Shown one piece after another: positions 63,894-64,000 of a DNA stretch of 64,000 nucleotides (within the stretch, counting starts at the first letter, position 1; each line of letters opens with the position of its first letter). The notes beneath the pieces were generated by a model. It was not told the origin of the DNA, did not search any database, and was given only the letters and a program-made list of their open reading frames with translations. This DNA comes from Kocuria sp. (GTDB lineage: Bacteria > Actinomycetota > Actinomycetes > Actinomycetales > Micrococcaceae): NCBI GenBank assembly GCA_030454085.1, contig JAKDJD010000011.1:1-64000 (forward strand), written 5' to 3'. The position numbers and the translations under genes are program-made.

Positions 63894-64000
63894 TCAAGGT
63901 GTCAATAAGTGGAGTCGGAGCCGACCTGAGTTATAAGGTGGGATCGATTCATCATCAGCGACGGGCAGTGAAGCAGCCCGTACCCAACGCGCGAGGGAGC
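63894..64000 (+). promoter_or_regulatory. Probable promoter region of the next gene, cut by the window end
   Basis: GTCGG-AG-CCGAC is a small inverted repeat, followed by TTATAAGG that could be a -10. The gene it serves starts beyond the window. Confidence 0.35.

Overview
The window is a 64 kb stretch of a high-GC actinobacterial chromosome. The gene families and their order point to the Micrococcaceae (Arthrobacter, Kocuria and Rothia relatives): sigA, DUF7455, parE and parC, then the PatZ-like acetyltransferase, DUF5998, sepH, DUF4193, DUF3093, dut, DUF3710 and DUF3159. The genus cannot be fixed from the sequence alone. Nothing looks like a prophage, insertion sequence or CRISPR array; nearly all of it is core-genome content.

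Layout. 1-8.1 kb: a TIGR03085 gene, then a long minus-strand unit read from right to left. It starts at an FMN riboswitch and runs ribM, ribD, a ribE-ribB fusion, ribA, ribH, hisE, hisG, hisF; rpe lies just upstream. 8.2-12.3 kb: rsmB-fmt-def, with fmt overlapping both neighbours, and a PD-(D/E)XK nuclease-like gene. 12.6-13.3 kb: a tRNA locus with Val(CAC) on the minus strand and Gly-Cys-Val(GAC) on the plus strand. 13.4-24.1 kb: a TSUP permease, zapE, a ybaK-type deacylase, an alpha/beta hydrolase, an unrecognised gene overlapping msrB, DUF3000, RNase D, a FadJ-like beta-oxidation protein, a Rieske lipoprotein and DUF488. 24.3-32.4 kb: aconitase, a TRAM-type RNA uridine methyltransferase, and a potassium module made of a KimA-like permease divergent from two TrkA/RCK proteins. 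32.4-40.9 kb: conserved actinobacterial genes including dut and sepH, a PTQE-repeat membrane protein and a phosphodiesterase. 41.0-57.8 kb: the PatZ-like protein, parC, a cydA-cydB-cydDC-EEP phosphatase unit, mdh, parE and a DUF7455 zinc-finger protein. 58.0-64 kb: sigA, DUF4192, a PAC2-family protein and leucyl aminopeptidase.

How the parts work together. The riboflavin unit carries all the committed enzymes from GTP and ribulose 5-phosphate to riboflavin plus an uptake protein, and the riboswitch leader ends in a hairpin that buries the ribM ribosome-binding site. rsmB, fmt and def couple rRNA methylation, initiator-tRNA formylation and deformylation. The cyd genes build and assemble a cytochrome bd oxidase; parC and parE form topoisomerase IV. 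Several genes have a -10-like hexamer only 6-7 nt before the start codon, which suggests leaderless transcripts are common here.

Most notable: the RibE-RibB fusion with a separate RibA, a family of about 23-bp intergenic repeats at two distant sites, recurrent leaderless promoter geometry, the KimA/TrkA potassium module, and a 16-unit in-frame 12-bp repeat coding a PTQE stalk.
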